Below, piece by piece: positions 1 to 8,476 of a stretch of DNA of 64,000 bases. Source of the DNA: Thermovenabulum gondwanense (GTDB lineage: Bacteria > Bacillota > Thermosediminibacteria > Thermosediminibacterales > Thermosediminibacteraceae); contig NZ_LOHZ01000019.1 in the NCBI RefSeq assembly GCF_001601575.1, forward strand, positions 62,001 through 126,000. The letters are read 5' to 3'. Below the pieces are notes generated by a model. That model ran no database searches. It was not told the DNA's origin and was given only the letters and a program-made list of their open reading frames with translations. The position numbers were made by a program, and so were the translations under genes. The first letter of the stretch is position 1. The number at the start of each line of letters is the position of its first letter.

Positions 1-265
<265 letters not shown>

Positions 266-277
266 TATTAACAACCA

Positions 278-317
278 AAACCTCTGCCCCAGGCTTTAAG
301 CCTGGGGCAGGTTTCGC
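278..317 (+). terminator. Intrinsic terminator after porB
   Basis: An 11-bp perfect stem (CTGCCCCAGGC at 284-294 pairing with 300-310, TTTAA loop) lies between flanking AAACC and GGTTT arms and is followed by a T-rich stretch. It separates the porB operon from the MFS gene downstream. Confidence 0.75.
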
Positions 318-416
318 TTGTCCAGTTTTTATATACAAATAAGTATTTTCTCGCAAGCTATTTTCTGATTTTTCATATTTTTTAAATTAATAAATTAAAG
401 TATAAGGAGGGTTAAC

Positions 417-1673
417 ATGATATCCCTTACACCGGAATCCCCGGAAAAGTCTACTAACAATTCGATAATTTACAATCAATGGACTCAATTAATATTAGCG
501 ATGACGGGCATGATAATGATCGCAAACCTTCAATACGCATGGACTCTATTTGTACCAGAACTTCAGAAAGGGTTTAACGCCTCTCGAGCAGCCGTGCAGC
601 TTGCATTCTCCCTCTTTATTGCGCTGGAAAGCTGGGGGCAACCCATTGCAGGCTTTTTTATAGATCGATATAGCCCTCGACTGCTCCTTACCATTGCCTC
701 ATTTATGGTAGGTATCGGCTGGACTGCAATGGGTCTTGTAAAAACCTTAAACGGTTTATACATCGCTTACAGCTTGGCCGGTATCGGTGCTGCGTTTATA
801 TACAGCGGTGCCGTAGCTTCTGGTGTGCGCTGGTTTGAACCTTCCCGCCGCGGACTCGCTTCAGGACTGGTATCCGCAGCCTTCGGTTCAGGAGCAGCCC
901 TTTTTATTCCCTTTATTGCTTCAGCTTTAAAAAATCAAGGTTATAAAATGGCCTTTGTTTCAACCGGAATCTTCCAAAGCATTTTAATAATATTAGCTGC
1001 CCAATTAATGAGGGTCCCACCGAAAAAAGATTCGGGCACAGGTAAATCCGCCGGCACCCAGCAGCATCATTTCACTACTGTGGAAATGTTTAAAACACTG
1101 CATTTCTGGTTGATTTATATAATGTTCCTCTTTATAGTAACCGGCGGTATGGTGGTAACCGCTCAAACCAAGCCCTTCGGCCAGGACGCGGGAATCCCGT
1201 CTAATATAATAGTGCTTGCGGCTACCATCAATACCATAGCAAACGGAGCGGGAAGGATTTTCTGGGGTATCGTTTCCGACAAATTAGGAAGATATCAGAC
1301 TATGTTTCTTGCCTTTACTTTAAACGGCCTTGCAATGGCTTTAGTACCTTATTTAGGTAAAAATCCTTTTATGTTTGTATTTTTGTTTGCCATGATAATG
1401 TTTACATGGGGTGAACTTTATGCATTATTCCCTGCGGTGAATGCCGATATTTTTGGAACAAAGTACGCCGCTACTAACTACGGTTTTATGTACAGCGCAA
1501 AAGGAGTGGGGGGCATCATCGGCAGTTTCGTTGCGGCACTGGTAGCACAGCTCAGCGGCTGGTCCCCCGTTTTCTTCACCGGTGCCGTAATGTCTATTTT
1601 AGCGGGTTGTGGAGCCCTGGTACTCCTTCGTATGCCAAAACCCGTGCCCCCCGACAAAAAAGTGAATATATGA
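417..1673 (+). CDS. MFS transporter, oxalate/formate antiporter (OFA) family
   Basis: 418-residue integral membrane protein with about 12 hydrophobic helices. The N-terminal NLQYAWTLFVPELQKGF, the GQPIAGFFIDRYSPR cytoplasmic loop (MFS signature A position) and GRIFWGIVSDKLGR in the second half are typical of the OFA (OxlT-like) family, which exchanges small carboxylates such as oxalate, formate or pyruvate across the cytoplasmic membrane. The start is fixed by an AAGGAGGG site at 404-411, six bases before ATG. It stands alone between two terminators. Substrate cannot be read from the sequence; the adjacent 2-oxoacid oxidoreductase makes a monocarboxylate plausible but this is inference. Confidence 0.82.
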   Translation: MISLTPESPEKSTNNSIIYNQWTQLILAMTGMIMIANLQYAWTLFVPELQKGFNASRAAVQLAFSLFIALESWGQPIAGFFIDRYSPRLLLTIASFMVGIGWTAMGLVKTLNGLYIAYSLAGIGAAFIYSGAVASGVRWFEPSRRGLASGLVSAAFGSGAALFIPFIASALKNQGYKMAFVSTGIFQSILIILAAQLMRVPPKKDSGTGKSAGTQQHHFTTVEMFKTLHFWLIYIMFLFIVTGGMVVTAQTKPFGQDAGIPSNIIVLAATINTIANGAGRIFWGIVSDKLGRYQTMFLAFTLNGLAMALVPYLGKNPFMFVFLFAMIMFTWGELYALFPAVNADIFGTKYAATNYGFMYSAKGVGGIIGSFVAALVAQLSGWSPVFFTGAVMSILAGCGALVLLRMPKPVPPDKKVNI

Positions 1674-1679
1674 AATAGC

Positions 1680-1715
1680 TTAATTAAGAGCTTAGTATTA
1701 ATTAAGAGCTTAGTA
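1680..1715 (+). repeat. Perfect tandem duplication of an 18-base unit
   Basis: The unit TTAATTAAGAGCTTAGTA occurs twice head to tail (1680-1697 and 1698-1715), between the MFS stop codon and its terminator. It looks like a simple duplication; no function is evident. Confidence 0.85.
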
Positions 1716-1720
1716 ATATA

Positions 1721-1748
1721 AAAACCTGCATTTCGCAGGTTTTTTTCT
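1721..1748. terminator. Bidirectional intrinsic terminator
   Basis: AAAACCTGC pairs with GCAGGTTTT across a short ATTTC loop and is followed by seven T on the plus strand; the minus strand also has a T-rich tail. It can end the MFS transcript (plus) and the lgt/tRNA transcript (minus). Confidence 0.8.
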
Positions 1749-1753
1749 TTTTA

Positions 1754-1831
1754 TGGCGCGCCTAGAGGGAATCGAACCCCCGCAAAACCCGGCTCCGGAG
1801 GCCGGTGCTCTATCCGCTGAGCTATAGGCGC
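1754..1831 (-). tRNA. tRNA-Arg, anticodon CCG, with encoded CCA end
   Basis: Read on the minus strand: acceptor GCGCCTA pairs with TAGGCGC, D arm GCTCAGCGGATAGAGC, anticodon stem CCGGC/GCCGG enclosing the loop CTCCGGA (anticodon CCG, decoding CGG arginine), T arm GGGGGTTCGATTCCC, discriminator G, and a genomically encoded CCA at 1754-1756. All arms close by eye. It lies 50 bases downstream of lgt in the same orientation. Confidence 0.93.
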
Positions 1832-1881
1832 GTTTTATTTAATTATAACATAAACAATTATTTTTCCACAAGAAAAACGGT

Positions 1882-2631
1882 CTAATCTTCGGAGGTAATT
1901 TTATACATGAAATAAGCAAAAAGCAGGATAAACGGTGTCATAAGCTGAGTCATTGTTAAAAATCCTATTCCCCATCGCGGATTGACATAATGCACAAGGT
2001 AAAGGGGATTATCCCTGACAGTCTCTTCAAACACGGCCCGCAGCAATTGATGATACCAGATAAAAGACCAGAACTGATAGCCTTTTTTTAGATTTTTCTT
2101 TTCCAGATATAAAAACCTTATTAAAAGTATTAGCCCAATAGAGGAACCTACGAGCTGCGCAGGCCATCTTCCGAAGGAAAACTCGGTCATCCTTCCCAGG
2201 ACTTCCTGATTGAAGATATTCCCTATTCTAACTATTATATAGCCAAACGAAAGCCCCATTACCGTTAAATCTGCCATTTCATTTGGATTGACGTTATTTC
2301 TCCTGCAATACCACCAGCCGCTTAAAAACCCTCCGAGGAGAGCACCGTGCCACGAAAGCCCGCCTTCCCATATCTTTACCACCTGCAAGGGGTCTTTTAT
2401 AAACCATTCGGGATAATTTGTAAGGACAAACATAAGCCTTGCCCCTATTATTCCCGAAAGGATTACTAACATCGCAAGGTTTAATATAAAGTCCTCATCT
2501 ATGCCCCTGCTTTTCCCTTTAACGTATAAATAATAGGTGCCCACCAGAAAGGATATCGCCATAAATATTCCATACCAATGTACTGCTATTGGTCCAATTT
2601 TAAAAGCATAAGGACTTAAATCAAGAAGCAT
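1882..2631 (-). CDS. lgt: Prolipoprotein diacylglyceryl transferase
   Basis: 249 residues, multi-pass membrane protein that moves diacylglycerol from phosphatidylglycerol to the lipobox cysteine of prelipoproteins, the first step of lipoprotein maturation. Visible family features are VHWYGIFMAISFLVG near the N terminus, the arginine-containing IIGARLMFVL, the GGLSWHGALLGG segment with the essential histidine, and the Lgt signature region GNIFNQEVLGR. Length is a little short but within the family range. Likely clients in this window are the lipoproteins at 11322-12188, 25100-26362 and 57616-58680. The thioesterase gene lies just upstream (22-base gap). Confidence 0.93.
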   Translation of the reverse strand: MLLDLSPYAFKIGPIAVHWYGIFMAISFLVGTYYLYVKGKSRGIDEDFILNLAMLVILSGIIGARLMFVLTNYPEWFIKDPLQVVKIWEGGLSWHGALLGGFLSGWWYCRRNNVNPNEMADLTVMGLSFGYIIVRIGNIFNQEVLGRMTEFSFGRWPAQLVGSSIGLILLIRFLYLEKKNLKKGYQFWSFIWYHQLLRAVFEETVRDNPLYLVHYVNPRWGIGFLTMTQLMTPFILLFAYFMYKITSED

Positions 2632-2653
2632 AATTGCAACCTCCAGTGATAAT

Positions 2654-3085
2654 TTATTTTTTTAGATTAAAATAGGTTCCTATGGACTTAACCACAACTT
2701 TGTCCTCTTTAATTAAATCACATTCCGCTACGCAGATGTTTTCTCCTTCTTTAATTACCTTTCCCCTTGCCAGAATTTTATCGTTTAAATTCACCGGAAA
2801 AAGATAGTTGATTTTCATTTCTACGGTAGTGGGTATCTTCCCAAGGCTCCTTACCGCAAACCCCATAGCCGTATCGCAAAGGGCAGCAGTTGAACCACCA
2901 TGGATAATGCCAAGGGCATTGAGCATTTCCTTTCCGGGATTATATTCTATTGCTATTTCTCCCTTCCCAATCTCGAGAATCCTGTAACCCATCAAGTTTA
3001 TAAAAGGGGAGGATAAGAAGTTTTCTATTGTTTCCCGGAATATTTCATCTTCAAGGCCTTTATTTATTACTCCCACAAAAGTCAC
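2654..3085 (-). CDS. PaaI-type hotdog-fold thioesterase
   Basis: 143 residues with the PaaI/YbgC-like hotdog pattern: GYRILEIGKGEIAIEY, then IIHGGSTAALCDTAMGFAV (the HGG..A..D motif that binds and attacks the acyl-CoA thioester) and TVEMKINYLFPV. Such enzymes hydrolyse acyl-CoA esters, often aromatic or phenylacetyl-CoA; the substrate is not deducible here. It is upstream of lgt in the same orientation and probably co-transcribed. No catabolic partner genes lie alongside. Confidence 0.8.
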   Translation of the reverse strand: MTFVGVINKGLEDEIFRETIENFLSSPFINLMGYRILEIGKGEIAIEYNPGKEMLNALGIIHGGSTAALCDTAMGFAVRSLGKIPTTVEMKINYLFPVNLNDKILARGKVIKEGENICVAECDLIKEDKVVVKSIGTYFNLKK

Positions 3086-3436
3086 CTCTTATTTACTTTA
3101 TTATTTTTATTTTACCATAATCTCTTATTGGGTTTAAAATCTAAATATAAATTTAAATAATCATATAAAAAATATCATAACATTTACATAAAAATTTTCA
3201 ATCAAGTAAAATTAAAAAACACCGCAATTAGTATAAATACTAATGCGGTGTTTGTTTTCTGAGTATCCTTCCCTTCTTTTGGCAAATATCCTTTTATTGT
3301 ATTACCAAAAAAAGCCTATTGTGAATGTATACTATCAAAAATTTTTCTAAGCAAATAATAGTATTAATATTGCCAGCATCTTTCTTCCACAAACAATTTT
3401 ACAATTTCGGAATCGAATTGAAGGGAGGGTATTCTA
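3086..3436. other. Intergenic stretch, 351 bases
   Basis: AT-rich spacer between the thioesterase start and the mutase-like gene stop. It contains the terminator at 3214-3256 and presumably the promoter of the thioesterase/lgt unit. No open frame with a ribosome binding site was seen. Confidence 0.6.
3214..3256 (-). terminator. Intrinsic terminator of the c-di-AMP-controlled operon
   Basis: AAACACCGC and ATTAGTA pair with TACTAAT and GCGGTGTTT (one-base bulge, TAAA loop). On the minus strand the stem is followed by a T-rich tail, as expected for the end of the dehydrogenase/mutase transcript. Confidence 0.7.
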
Positions 3437-5068
3437 TCAAATTCTACAGAATAATCTTTCGATCCTTTCCTTTTCCGATATAATCCTCTTTTTAATCGGG
3501 TCATAGGGATAAAGAGCGCCATTGTACATCTTGGTGGTAAGAGTGCCTTTTGCCGCCTTGCTTCCCTTCAGGTGAGGAGCATCGAGAATCCCAATTTTTA
3601 TAGCCTCAGCGATGCAGTCCGGAGAAGAAAGGGGGTCTTCGAAGCCTTTACCCAATTCCTTGATGGCTTCGATTATCAGCATCGCATCCTCTTTCAGTCT
3701 CTCCTTCCTGTCAATCACTTCTTTATCCTTTTCAAAATCGGGCATACCCAGGAAGGAGTTTTTTATTATCTGCCTAACTATTTTACAGCTTTCTATTATC
3801 TCTTCAGCACCGGCAGCATGATGCGCCTCACAGTATCCTACCACATGGTAAATGTGGGGTTTTAAAGCCATGGAAATATAAGCCGAATAAGCGAGCTGCC
3901 CTTTAGCCATTAAAAGGTCTGAGGGGAAACTTGCAAGACCAGCTCTTACCTGCCGGTACACCCTGAAATTAACGTCCTCCAATTCTTTTACAAGTTCGAT
4001 TTTTGCAAACATTTTGGCAATATCCATCTTTGGCGAAAGAGTCGGAGGAACATTGAACATGAATTGCGCAATAAAATCTTTAACCCCGGCTTTCCTTGCA
4101 TTGTATGCGGCAAGGTAAAATGCCGCTACTCCCACTGCGTCATGGGCATCCCTTAAGCTCCAGTGATGCGCCTCATTTACTTCTACCGGTATACCCCTTT
4201 CCCCGTGCCATTTCATGGCCTGCTGATTTTCATAAATAGCATCCCGCACGCTCCTCGGGCCCCTTCCGTCCAGTTCGCTGTACCAGCAAAGAGGTATGGC
4301 AGCCCAGGCGTTGTTTATCGTTTCTTTTAGAAGCTCGGCAAATTTTATTAAGTTGCTGGTACCGCTGTAGCAGCGAAGCAGAGGGAAGTTCCCCCTCTGA
4401 GCTGCCTCATACATTTTGATAAAATCCTCTTTCCTTCTTACCGGTACACCTCCCGCGCCATCCAATCGTTTATCCATCTTTTCCGGTTCAAAGAAAAAGC
4501 TTTGAGCATTTTGATCCGGGGCTATGGAAATAACATCCAGAACCTTTGATTCTGCAATTTTCTTAATAGCTTCCACGGTATCCTCTACGCTGGGTAGCCC
4601 TAAATGATGCCTTATAATGGGATAAGGGTACTTGGAATTAATTCTTGAAATTAAATCCTGCGGATAGTATTCAAATTCCTCTTTCTCATTACCCCTTAAA
4701 AAGGCGATTACTTCATCTAAATCCTCGGTGCCGTCGAAAACTTTGTAAAAAATACCCGATTCCTTTGCCACCTGTGCCGCCGGTTCATTCCCGCCAAAGA
4801 TCCATTTTATGTCCCTTAAACCCTCTTTGTCTATTTTCCCCTTCAATTCCTTTAAAATATTATTGAGAGGTTCCGGAGTTAAACGAAAACTCACACCTAC
4901 ATAATCGGGCTTTTTAATTTTAACCTCTTTTAAAAGCTCATCCACCGATAAAGTCAATCCTAAAAATTCCGTATCGTATCCTTCCTGTTCGGCAATGGAT
5001 AAAAAGTTCATGACCCCTGCCACGTGCACACAATTCCCAATGGTGCAGGCCACTATTTTCCTTTTCAT
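3437..5068 (-). CDS. Cobalamin-binding, mutase-like protein (unknown substrate)
   Basis: 543 residues. Residues 1-100 look like a B12-binding Rossmann domain: a C13-V-H15-V-A-G18 segment where the family has D-x-H-x-x-G, a serine (S60) about 41 residues later at the SxL position, and GG at 92-93. The rest, about 145-540, resembles the catalytic barrel of glutamate-mutase-type enzymes and holds long conserved-looking segments (PLCWYSELDGRGPRS, VNEAHHWSLRDAHD, GYCEAHHAAGAEE). Known members rearrange carbon skeletons with adenosylcobalamin; substrate and even mutase activity are inferred. Its start overlaps the upstream dehydrogenase stop by one base, so the two are translationally coupled. The Asp-to-Cys change in the B12 motif is notable. 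It could instead be a cobalamin-dependent methyl-transfer or sensory protein. Confidence 0.6.
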   Translation of the reverse strand: MKRKIVACTIGNCVHVAGVMNFLSIAEQEGYDTEFLGLTLSVDELLKEVKIKKPDYVGVSFRLTPEPLNNILKELKGKIDKEGLRDIKWIFGGNEPAAQVAKESGIFYKVFDGTEDLDEVIAFLRGNEKEEFEYYPQDLISRINSKYPYPIIRHHLGLPSVEDTVEAIKKIAESKVLDVISIAPDQNAQSFFFEPEKMDKRLDGAGGVPVRRKEDFIKMYEAAQRGNFPLLRCYSGTSNLIKFAELLKETINNAWAAIPLCWYSELDGRGPRSVRDAIYENQQAMKWHGERGIPVEVNEAHHWSLRDAHDAVGVAAFYLAAYNARKAGVKDFIAQFMFNVPPTLSPKMDIAKMFAKIELVKELEDVNFRVYRQVRAGLASFPSDLLMAKGQLAYSAYISMALKPHIYHVVGYCEAHHAAGAEEIIESCKIVRQIIKNSFLGMPDFEKDKEVIDRKERLKEDAMLIIEAIKELGKGFEDPLSSPDCIAEAIKIGILDAPHLKGSKAAKGTLTTKMYNGALYPYDPIKKRIISEKERIERLFCRI

Positions 5069-6195
5069 CAGGCGACCACCTCCTCTTCCAGAGATTTTTT
5101 GAGAATATACCCTTTCTGAGCGAAAAGGTGGATTTCAGCAGGTGTTAGCCCAGCTAACCCCAATTTTTCAGAGGTTCTTCCTTCTTCCCAGAAATTAACC
5201 CCGGTCATCATACAGGCAAGACCTATTATAGTATCGATTGCCGGAGTTTCCACTCCCAATTCTTTACCCAGCGAAGATATGGGAACGAGGCTATAGGGCA
5301 CATCCTCATAGATATATCTGGTATTTAATCCCTTCGGTGCGGTAAGTCCCTTGTATGCTGTATTATTTTGAATGGCTTCGTAAAGGGTATCTCCAGTAGC
5401 CCCGTATGACTCGAATAACCATTCTATAGCCGAAAGGGTTTTAACTCCAAGAGCTTTTGCAACCCTTATTCGCTCCTCATCGAGTCTTTCCAGCACCTTA
5501 CCTATGGTGGGAGTGATACCTTCCAGGTAATACTCAAAGGGCTGACATCTTTCAATATGCCCGCTGTTTAAAAGCGTAGGCGCCGGGTGAAAAATTGCCC
5601 CGAAATTATTTAAACTGGTCTCCAAAACATCCGCAGCTTTTTTGAATTGAGGGAAGGCATCGGAAATGGTCCTAATAACTTTTTCGGTTTTTTCCGATGG
5701 TATGGCAGCAAGCTTTACCTCATTTTTTACACTGAAAATTTTCACTCTGTTGCTGGATAGAGCCCTGCAGGCATAAATGAAGGTCTGCGCTTCCGCAACG
5801 ATTATACCTTCATCCGCTTCATTTTTCTTTAATATTTCAAGGACCTCAAAGGCTCCGCAGGTCCTTCCCGGATTCAAAATTATTATCTGTCCCTTCTGCA
5901 GATACGGAGCCATCAAAACCGCTAACTCTTTATGAGCCGTGGCCGGGGTGGTCACCATAATTACATCCACCCCTTCTATGGCCTCTTTTATATCGCTCGT
6001 AACCCTGTAGAGCCTTCCTTCACCTTCGTAAGCTCCCGTCAGGTAAATTATCGGATCCTTTATTAGGTCCACCAATTTGTCATAGGACCTGTTGTAAAGG
6101 TTTACCTTATAGCCTTTAAGCCCCAAATAACCTGCCATTGCAAGCCCACCGTTGCCCGCTCCAATAACCGCATAGGAAATCGCTTTTCTTTTCAT
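5068..6195 (-). CDS. Opine/octopine dehydrogenase-like NAD(P)-dependent oxidoreductase
   Basis: 375 residues. The N terminus carries a Rossmann dinucleotide motif (AVIGAGNGGLAMAGYLG) and the C-terminal half matches the octopine/nopaline dehydrogenase domain (FGAIFHPAPTLLNSGHIE with the catalytic histidine region, then YEDVPYSLVPISSLG). Family members reductively join an amino acid and a 2-oxoacid, or oxidise the product. It is the first gene after the c-di-AMP riboswitch, with a GAGGGGGG site upstream of ATG. It sits in a two-gene operon with the B12 protein, so it may oxidise or condense that protein's substrate or product. Substrate unknown. Confidence 0.72.
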   Translation of the reverse strand: MKRKAISYAVIGAGNGGLAMAGYLGLKGYKVNLYNRSYDKLVDLIKDPIIYLTGAYEGEGRLYRVTSDIKEAIEGVDVIMVTTPATAHKELAVLMAPYLQKGQIIILNPGRTCGAFEVLEILKKNEADEGIIVAEAQTFIYACRALSSNRVKIFSVKNEVKLAAIPSEKTEKVIRTISDAFPQFKKAADVLETSLNNFGAIFHPAPTLLNSGHIERCQPFEYYLEGITPTIGKVLERLDEERIRVAKALGVKTLSAIEWLFESYGATGDTLYEAIQNNTAYKGLTAPKGLNTRYIYEDVPYSLVPISSLGKELGVETPAIDTIIGLACMMTGVNFWEEGRTSEKLGLAGLTPAEIHLFAQKGYILKKSLEEEVVA

Positions 6196-6227
6196 CGATT
6201 ACCCCCCTCTTTCTTTTTTTTGGCAAA

Positions 6228-6258
6228 TAAAATAAGCTATGGAGGTCCATAGCTTGTT
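6228..6258 (-). terminator. Riboswitch-controlled intrinsic terminator
   Basis: On the minus strand AAGCTATGG pairs with CCATAGCTT across an ACCT loop and is followed by ATTTTATTT. The 5' arm (ACAAGCT) can instead pair with GGCTTGT at the 3' edge of the aptamer, giving a plausible antiterminator. This is the layout expected for ligand-dependent premature termination ahead of the dehydrogenase gene. Confidence 0.75.
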
Positions 6259-6462
6259 TTCATGAGACAAAAGTACTCACAAGCCATTACCTCCCTCTAC
6301 CACGCTTACGAGGTTAGCTGACGGGTTCGGGTCGTGAGGTGACCCTACCCCTTCTTACTCAAAAATCAATTCAGAAGGGGATTCACCCCAAAAATTGGGT
6401 CCCCCGTTCCCTTCTGCTTGACTCTACAGAAGGAATTCAGCGTTCCAAAGGATAATAGCCAA
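6259..6462 (-). ncRNA. c-di-AMP riboswitch (ydaO/yuaA class)
   Basis: Minus-strand leader with the hallmark blocks of the ydaO/yuaA aptamer: GGGGGACCC and GGGGTGAATCC in the first part (6379-6406), then AACCCGTCAGCTAACCTCG followed by TAAGCGT (6301-6327) and a purine-rich GAGGGAGG. The class binds cyclic di-AMP and normally shuts expression of cell-wall hydrolase, potassium and osmolyte transport genes by termination. Here it precedes the opine-dehydrogenase/B12-protein operon, with a terminator between aptamer and gene. Boundaries are approximate. Confidence 0.88.
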
Positions 6463-6485
6463 AAAAATGTTAAATTGTAAAATTA

Positions 6486-6514
6486 ATTATACATAATATA
6501 CTGTCTTTTGTCAA
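6486..6514 (-). promoter_or_regulatory. Strong sigma-A promoter of the riboswitch transcript
   Basis: On the minus strand TTGACA (6509-6514) and TATAAT (6486-6491) are separated by 17 bases: a consensus promoter just upstream of the aptamer. Confidence 0.85.
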
Positions 6515-6776
6515 CAATTTATTTTATAAAATTTTTATATTTTTCTTATAATTATATAATATTCTGTTAAACTTAATTACTGTATTTATTTTGTTATTCC
6601 CCATTATTACTTCGGTCATTTTTTATCTGCCCTTCAGGCTTAGATAAGCACAAGCATTAATGAATAAAAATTAATGTATTTTCATGCCAAAATAATTTTA
6701 TTACATTATATATAATTAATTTATAATTAATTCCAATGTCAAATATTCATAAATTTTTTTGTTTATTTAAATCAAA
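6515..6776. other. Intergenic stretch with no recognisable feature
   Basis: Very AT-rich spacer between the riboswitch promoter and the 3' end of ogt. I see no open frame with a ribosome binding site and no convincing stem-loop. Confidence 0.5.
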
Positions 6777-7277
6777 TCAGAAATTGCCCTTTTCCAGTTC
6801 AATTAGATATTTTTTTATGTTCAATCCCCCTCCATATCCTACCAGCTCTCCCCTTTTTCCTATTACCCTGTGGCAGGGAACAACAATGGGTATAGGATTT
6901 TTATTGTTGGCCTGTCCTACCGCCCTTGCACCTTCAGGAATACCGATATTTTCTGCAATATCCTTATAGGACCTCAACCCTCCGTAGGGTATTTTTAAAA
7001 GCTCTTCCCAGACCCTTTTTTGAAATTCGGTGCCGAGAAGGAGAAGAGGCAAATCAAATTTTTTTAGACTTTTTTTAAAATAAAGGCAAAGCTCCTCTTT
7101 TGCTCTTTTTATAACACTTTCATCTTTATTTATAAAGGAAGGAGAACGAAAATATTTACAGAAAAATCCTTCATCAAAATTTTCCCCTTCAAAGGAGATT
7201 TTTACGATGTATTCTCCTGAAGAAAAAATGGTCAACTGCCCCACGGGGGAATCGAAATAATCATAATATATTTTCAT
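6777..7277 (-). CDS. ogt: Methylated-DNA--protein-cysteine S-methyltransferase
   Basis: 166 residues. The C-terminal domain holds the methyl-acceptor motif PCHRV (in IPIVVPCHRVIGKRGELVGYGGG) and the preceding helix-turn-helix region FQKRVWEELLKIPYG, so it repairs O6-alkylguanine by irreversible transfer of the alkyl group to its cysteine. An N-terminal ribonuclease-like domain of normal size is present. It is 41 bases downstream of the iron alcohol dehydrogenase, same strand, and may be the last gene of the MFS-dehydrogenase-ogt unit. Confidence 0.93.
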   Translation of the reverse strand: MKIYYDYFDSPVGQLTIFSSGEYIVKISFEGENFDEGFFCKYFRSPSFINKDESVIKRAKEELCLYFKKSLKKFDLPLLLLGTEFQKRVWEELLKIPYGGLRSYKDIAENIGIPEGARAVGQANNKNPIPIVVPCHRVIGKRGELVGYGGGLNIKKYLIELEKGNF

Positions 7278-7318
7278 AATCCTTCTCCTTTATATTTTTT
7301 ATGGTTCCGCCGTCCAAA

Positions 7319-8476
7319 TCAAAGGGAAGCAAGGTAAATTGAGTAGATATCTTCGTATTTTAAGTGCCCCGGAGTGGTAGATAAATTGTGGGTCATGTGT
7401 TCCTCCACATGCCTTGCCAGAGCTTCAATATCATCCTTTTTTACTCCAAAATAGCCCAGGCTTTTAGGGAGGTTTAGTTTATCTATAGTTTCAGCTATCC
7501 ATTCTATAACCCTTATTGCCTTTTCTTCTTCGGGAAGAAAATCATCGATATTAAAAATTGTAGATATGGAGGCTAATTTTTGCGTCACATGGGATTTTAT
7601 ATATTTTAAGAAGGGTACTGCAATAGGGCACAGGCCTTCTCCGTGATTTGCTCCGAAGAAACTACTTAAAGGATGTTCCATTGCGTGCAGGGCACAAACT
7701 CCGGAAATTCCAATGGAAATCCCCGCAAGGGTGCTTGCAAGGGCCATATTGGCCCTTTTTTCTATATCGTCCCCGTTTTTATACGCGCCTTCGATATTTT
7801 TTACGATTAACTCAATGGCTTTTAAAGAATACATCTCTGTGAAAGGCTGACACCTAAGGCTGATAAAGGATTCCAGTGCATGAAAGAAAGCATCCATACC
7901 CGTAAAAGCGGTGATCCTCCTCGGTAGAGTTACCATTAGTTCTGGATCGACTATGGATACCTTTGGGTAAATGTGGGGGCTTCTCAATCCTTTTTTCACC
8001 CCATTCTTAGTGTTGGTCATTACCGCAATGTTATTTCCCTCGCTTCCCGTTCCGGAAGTTGTAGGAATTAAAATCAGCGGAGCCGCTTCCTTTGAGGATT
8101 TCCTGCCTTCAAAGTATTCTTCCAGTTCTCCTTCATTTTTTATCCTCAGGGCTATTCCCTTGGCGGTATCCATAGCGCTTCCTCCGCCCAGTCCTATTAT
8201 AACCTGAGCGGAAAAATCCAAAGCAAAAGCTGCCGCCTCTTCGATATCTTCAAAGGTCGGATTGGACACCACCCTATCGTAAATTTTCCAGCTTATACCC
8301 TCCTGCTTGAGGCTCTCCGTTACCCTGTCCAGCGCTCCCGAATTTTTTGCACTGGATTTCCCGGTTACAATTAAAGCTTTTTTCCCATATTCCTTTGCGT
8401 AAATCCCCACTTCTTTAACTTTTCCGGTTCCAAAGATCAACTTAGAAGGGAAAAAATACTGGAAGTCCCTTTTCAT
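7319..8476 (-). CDS. Iron-containing alcohol dehydrogenase
   Basis: 385 residues of the Fe-ADH (group III) family. The NAD-binding GLGGGSAMDTAKGIAL, the PLILIPTTSGTGSEGNNIAVM segment and the metal-binding histidines around GISGVCALHAMEHPLSSFFGANHGEGL are all present. It reduces aldehydes to alcohols, or the reverse, in the cytoplasm; substrate not deducible. Its ATG overlaps the stop of the upstream MFS gene by four bases (ATGA), implying translational coupling, so the carrier and the dehydrogenase probably serve one substrate. Confidence 0.88.
   Translation of the reverse strand: MKRDFQYFFPSKLIFGTGKVKEVGIYAKEYGKKALIVTGKSSAKNSGALDRVTESLKQEGISWKIYDRVVSNPTFEDIEEAAAFALDFSAQVIIGLGGGSAMDTAKGIALRIKNEGELEEYFEGRKSSKEAAPLILIPTTSGTGSEGNNIAVMTNTKNGVKKGLRSPHIYPKVSIVDPELMVTLPRRITAFTGMDAFFHALESFISLRCQPFTEMYSLKAIELIVKNIEGAYKNGDDIEKRANMALASTLAGISIGISGVCALHAMEHPLSSFFGANHGEGLCPIAVPFLKYIKSHVTQKLASISTIFNIDDFLPEEEKAIRVIEWIAETIDKLNLPKSLGYFGVKKDDIEALARHVEEHMTHNLSTTPGHLKYEDIYSIYLASL

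Noticed and set aside
1680-1715. 18-base tandem repeat as possible attachment site or CRISPR-like unit
   Set aside because: Only two abutting copies, no spacers, no nearby integrase or cas gene.
3260-3430. Possible decayed transposase reading (EIVKLFVEER-like words) on the minus strand
   Set aside because: Only about 20 residues, interrupted by stops and without terminal inverted repeats; too weak to call.
6259-6462. Lysine riboswitch as first interpretation of the structured leader
   Set aside because: The conserved blocks (ACCCGTCAGCTAACCTCG, GGGGTGAATCC) belong to the ydaO/yuaA c-di-AMP class, and no lysine genes follow.
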